Shown one piece after another: positions 62,000 through 64,000 of a DNA stretch of 64,000 nt. The translations under genes and the position numbers were made by a program. The notes beneath the pieces were generated by a model that saw only the letters and a program-made list of their open reading frames with translations, did no database searches and was not told the DNA's origin. Source of the DNA: an uncultured Lachnospiraceae bacterium (lineage in GTDB: Bacteria > Bacillota > Clostridia > Lachnospirales > Lachnospiraceae); NCBI GenBank assembly GCA_910588875.1, contig CAJURT010000003.1, positions 92,319 to 156,318 of the forward strand. Direction: 5' to 3'. Within the stretch, counting starts at the first letter, position 1; the number at the start of each line of letters is the position of its first letter.

Positions 62000-62512
62000 A
62001 TGTTTATGAGAGTTTATTTGCGGGAGGTTTCAAAAAGTGATAGTAAAAATATTGCTGTTTGGAGAAATGATTCCGCTATTTCTAATCACTTATTAGATAA
62101 TGGGGAAATCTCTGAAGAATCAAGCGCTATTTTTTATGAAAGGAACGTCATAACAGGGAAATATATACAATATATAGTTGAAAAAGTAGAGGAGGAATAT
62201 GGTGTTTTTTCTTATCCTGTCGGAACAATATATTTAAAAAATTTTAATACATTAGAAAAAACATGTGAGATCGGACTTTTCCCCAGTAATGATAATGAAT
62301 GGAATGATCAGGCAAAGGAAATGGCTATAAAAGCCTTGATTGAAAAAGTATTTAGGGAAATGGATTATGATAAAATATATACTCAAGTTTTTGGAGACTG
62401 TCAAGATGAATGGCAATTGCTAAAAAATGTAGGCTTTACAATTGACGCAATATCTAAAAAGATTCATGAAAAAAGAGAAAGAAAATTATATCGATTAGTT
62501 TTAACGAGATAG
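62000..62512 (+). CDS. GNAT-like N-acetyltransferase
   Basis: The 170-aa protein has the GNAT pattern: RVYLREVSKSDSKNIAVWRND at the start, SYPVGTIYLKNF for the central strands, and DYDKIYTQVFGDCQDEWQLLKNVGF for the C-terminal acyl-CoA part. It resembles amino-sugar acetyltransferases such as PseH. It directly follows the DegT aminotransferase, so N-acetylation of the new amino sugar is a reasonable inference. The ribosome binding site before 62000 is poor (GAGTG). It is the last intact gene of the EPS locus. Confidence 0.75.
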   Translation: MFMRVYLREVSKSDSKNIAVWRNDSAISNHLLDNGEISEESSAIFYERNVITGKYIQYIVEKVEEEYGVFSYPVGTIYLKNFNTLEKTCEIGLFPSNDNEWNDQAKEMAIKALIEKVFREMDYDKIYTQVFGDCQDEWQLLKNVGFTIDAISKKIHEKRERKLYRLVLTR

Positions 62513-62555
62513 GGATGTATACCAAAAACTGTATTAAGAAAGTATAAAACTTTTT

Positions 62556-62620
62556 CTGTAAATAGTGTTATGAAAGGTCTTCTATGATAAAATACATAAT
62601 CATAAGAAGGCCTTTTACAG
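62556..62620. repeat. Imperfect palindrome at the IS256-type remnant
   Basis: CTGTAAA with AGGTCTTCTATGAT on the left pairs with ATCATAAGAAGGCCT and TTTACAG on the right. It sits just upstream of the transposase start and is probably the IS end region. Confidence 0.6.
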
Positions 62621-62927
62621 ATGGCAGAGGGAAAACGAAATATCATCCATCAGCTTTTGGAAGAGTATGACATCCAATCCGCTGAAGACATCCAGAATGC
62701 CCTCAAAGAACCTTCTTGGCGGAATTATCAAGGAAATGATGGAAACTGAGATGGATGAGCATCTTGGATATGAAAAATCAGAACGTTCCGATAACGGGGA
62801 TTACCGTAACAGGTATAAGCACAAATGGGGCAATAGCCACTACGGGGCTACGGATATTTCCGGCATTGACCAGAAGATCATTTCCATGTACGCAAAAGGC
62901 ATTGGCGGCGCTGGAACGAGTGGCTAG
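62621..62927 (+). pseudogene. IS256-family transposase remnant
   Basis: The frame from 62621 gives MAEGKRNIIHQLLEEYDIQS, then breaks near 62705. The next frame gives LLGGIIKEMMETEMDEHLGYEKSE and DYRNRYK, the typical N-terminus of an IS256 (mutator-type) transposase. After GNSHYG the sequence jumps to DISGIDQKIISMYAKGI, so an internal segment is deleted, and the catalytic DDE part is gone. It is a dead fragment at the border of the EPS locus and suggests past mobility or recombination there. Confidence 0.85.
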
Positions 62928-63503
62928 CTTCAAAGCAGATTTTATTTATATATTTATTTTGTTTGCTTTTCCAGAAAGGTTCCATAATTTTATGATTTGA
63001 AAATATTTTTTGAACTTTTCAGGCAGCTTGTAACGCCAGAGATTTTTCGGGGAAGGGTTGCTTATATCCCATTTATCTCTCTTAGACACAAATAGAAAAT
63101 GAAGATTTTTCTTTCAATCTAGCCGATTAGCATATGGTAATTCTTGTATCATGCCGGATTCCGGCGAATTTCCACGAATATAGCAGTGTCATAAATCAGA
63201 ATATGGAAATCAGTAGTTATGTTTATACATAAAAACAGTGGAGGAAGCGTCATAAAAAAGGATCTATTACGTTTCATATGAATATAAGGGGAAATAGCTG
63301 AATGGAAATACTAGGAGGTAATTGTTAGATGAGGAATGAGGCTGTTGAGATATATCTTCTTGTAGCTGAGGATAGAGAATGTTAATGAGTCAGATGAGGA
63401 GGTAAATATGGAGAGAAGGGGGGATTTGTGATTCGGAAAAGGCATAAGTTGTATTAAGTAAAAGAATTAAGGAGATTAATCTTATTACAAGTGAGGAAAA
63501 CAT
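62928..63503. other. Intergenic region with no recognisable gene
   Basis: About 575 bp of AT-rich sequence between the IS remnant and the last gene. Only very short frames occur, and I recognise no RNA or operator. It presumably contains the promoter of the 63504 gene and decayed IS sequence. Confidence 0.5.
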
Positions 63504-64000
63504 ATGAAAGGTACAATAAAGGCAGCTATCATAACGGGGATGTTTGGGGTGGTAGGAACTGTATCTGCGGCAGTGATCGGTCTCTATATCGGGAAAAACA
63601 CAGAACAGCAAAACATCCAGAATGAAATCAACGAGGCTTTTGGAGATGTGGTGAATGTGATTGGTGATGGCAATGATGTGACGGTCAATGATATCAGGGA
63701 ACTGGTAGAGGAATATCAGGATTTGAAAAAGCAGAATGCCTCTTTGGTAGATCAGAATACAAAGTATTTTGACGATCTGGAGAAAGTAACAGAAGAACTG
63801 GAACTGTTAAAGGGTGAGTCAGGCAGCGAGATGGAACGGCTGAACCAACAGCTAAGCGGGATGCCATCTGTAGAATTCAGGAGTATGGGGTTGTGTATGG
63901 ATGGCAATGATGTGGCCATGGATACAACAGATTCAGCGGTTGTGGTCAATAACCGGGTTTATTATTCGGATGAGTTTGTTAAAAACCTGGTGGGCAGTGG
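63504..64000 (+). CDS. Exported coiled-coil protein of unknown function, partial
   Basis: The gene starts at 63504 behind GTGAGGAAAA and runs off the window after 165 codons. One hydrophobic helix (IITGMFGVVGTVSAAVIGLYIG, about residues 9-30) should anchor the N-terminus. Residues about 34-105 are charged and heptad-like (VNDIRELVEEYQDLKKQNASL, then LEKVTEELELLKGE), predicting a coiled coil. Residues beyond 120 (VEFRSMGLCMDGN) begin a soluble domain that is cut. Similar anchored coiled-coil proteins in Lachnospiraceae carry sugar-binding modules at the C-terminus, but that part is not visible here. Confidence 0.7.
   Translation, partial: MKGTIKAAIITGMFGVVGTVSAAVIGLYIGKNTEQQNIQNEINEAFGDVVNVIGDGNDVTVNDIRELVEEYQDLKKQNASLVDQNTKYFDDLEKVTEELELLKGESGSEMERLNQQLSGMPSVEFRSMGLCMDGNDVAMDTTDSAVVVNNRVYYSDEFVKNLVGS

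Overview
The window reads as a chromosomal segment of a Gram-positive, anaerobic Clostridia bacterium, most likely a Lachnospiraceae-type organism. The grounds are AGGAGG-type ribosome binding sites, sigma-A-like promoters, a class III (oxygen-sensitive) ribonucleotide reductase, a siroheme-type hem operon, paired YitT proteins, an ANTAR regulator beside glutamine synthetase, and LoaP/NusG-like antiterminators ahead of an exopolysaccharide (EPS) locus. The species cannot be named from sequence alone. No rRNA, tRNA or CRISPR array was seen.

Layout. 1-2.7 kb: a cut-off crotonase-family gene, then a three-gene membrane operon (two unknowns and a YitT protein). 2.7-11.9 kb: a short promoter-to-terminator unit, a MutS2-like ATPase without an Smr domain, then a siroheme/precorrin-2 operon of only four ORFs, because hemC-cobA-hemD and hemA-precorrin-2 dehydrogenase are fused. 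11.9-16.4 kb: a DUF1266-type lipoprotein and a small unknown (minus strand), then ackA with a second yitT. 16.4-28.9 kb (minus strand): an HscC-like Hsp70 overlapping a giant J-like/TPR protein, an HD protein, a frameshifted EamA transporter and a 5'-truncated AraC gene abutting nrdD (which has tandem NrdR boxes), a DUF362 ferredoxin protein, a secreted protein and a small BFD [2Fe-2S] protein. 29-46 kb: two zinc-ribbon/TM/LRR paralogues, a decayed DUF1538/PII-like remnant, uvrA with a LexA-like box, a Zn/Cd-type resistance operon (ArsR, HMA protein, P1B ATPase), glnA with an attenuator-like leader followed by an ANTAR regulator, dapF, an Lrp regulator, an amidase with a SPOR domain, a deacetylase-like protein and a D,D-carboxypeptidase.

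46-62.5 kb: the EPS/capsule locus, visibly AT-rich from about 47.5 kb onward and so probably acquired. It holds two tandem LoaP/NusG-like genes, a three-domain fusion (sugar-phosphate transferase, NAD-dependent epimerase, glycosyltransferase), TviB/TviC-type enzymes for a UDP-hexosaminuronate, glycosyltransferases, an AsnB amidotransferase, an EpsG-type polymerase, a Wzx flippase, a DegT aminotransferase and an acetyltransferase. An IS256-type remnant and a partial unknown gene close the window.

The most exciting candidate is at 45946-46129. Two 27-bp sites lie in inverted orientation, each built as 10-bp inverted arms around a 7-bp asymmetric core, the architecture of a tyrosine-recombinase crossover site. 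They bracket about 130 bp that contains a near-consensus sigma-A promoter pointing away from the EPS locus. This looks like an invertible promoter, captured in the OFF orientation, that would switch the LoaP/EPS operon on when flipped. An intrinsic terminator inside the operon (51802-51825) fits LoaP-type processive antitermination as a second layer of control.
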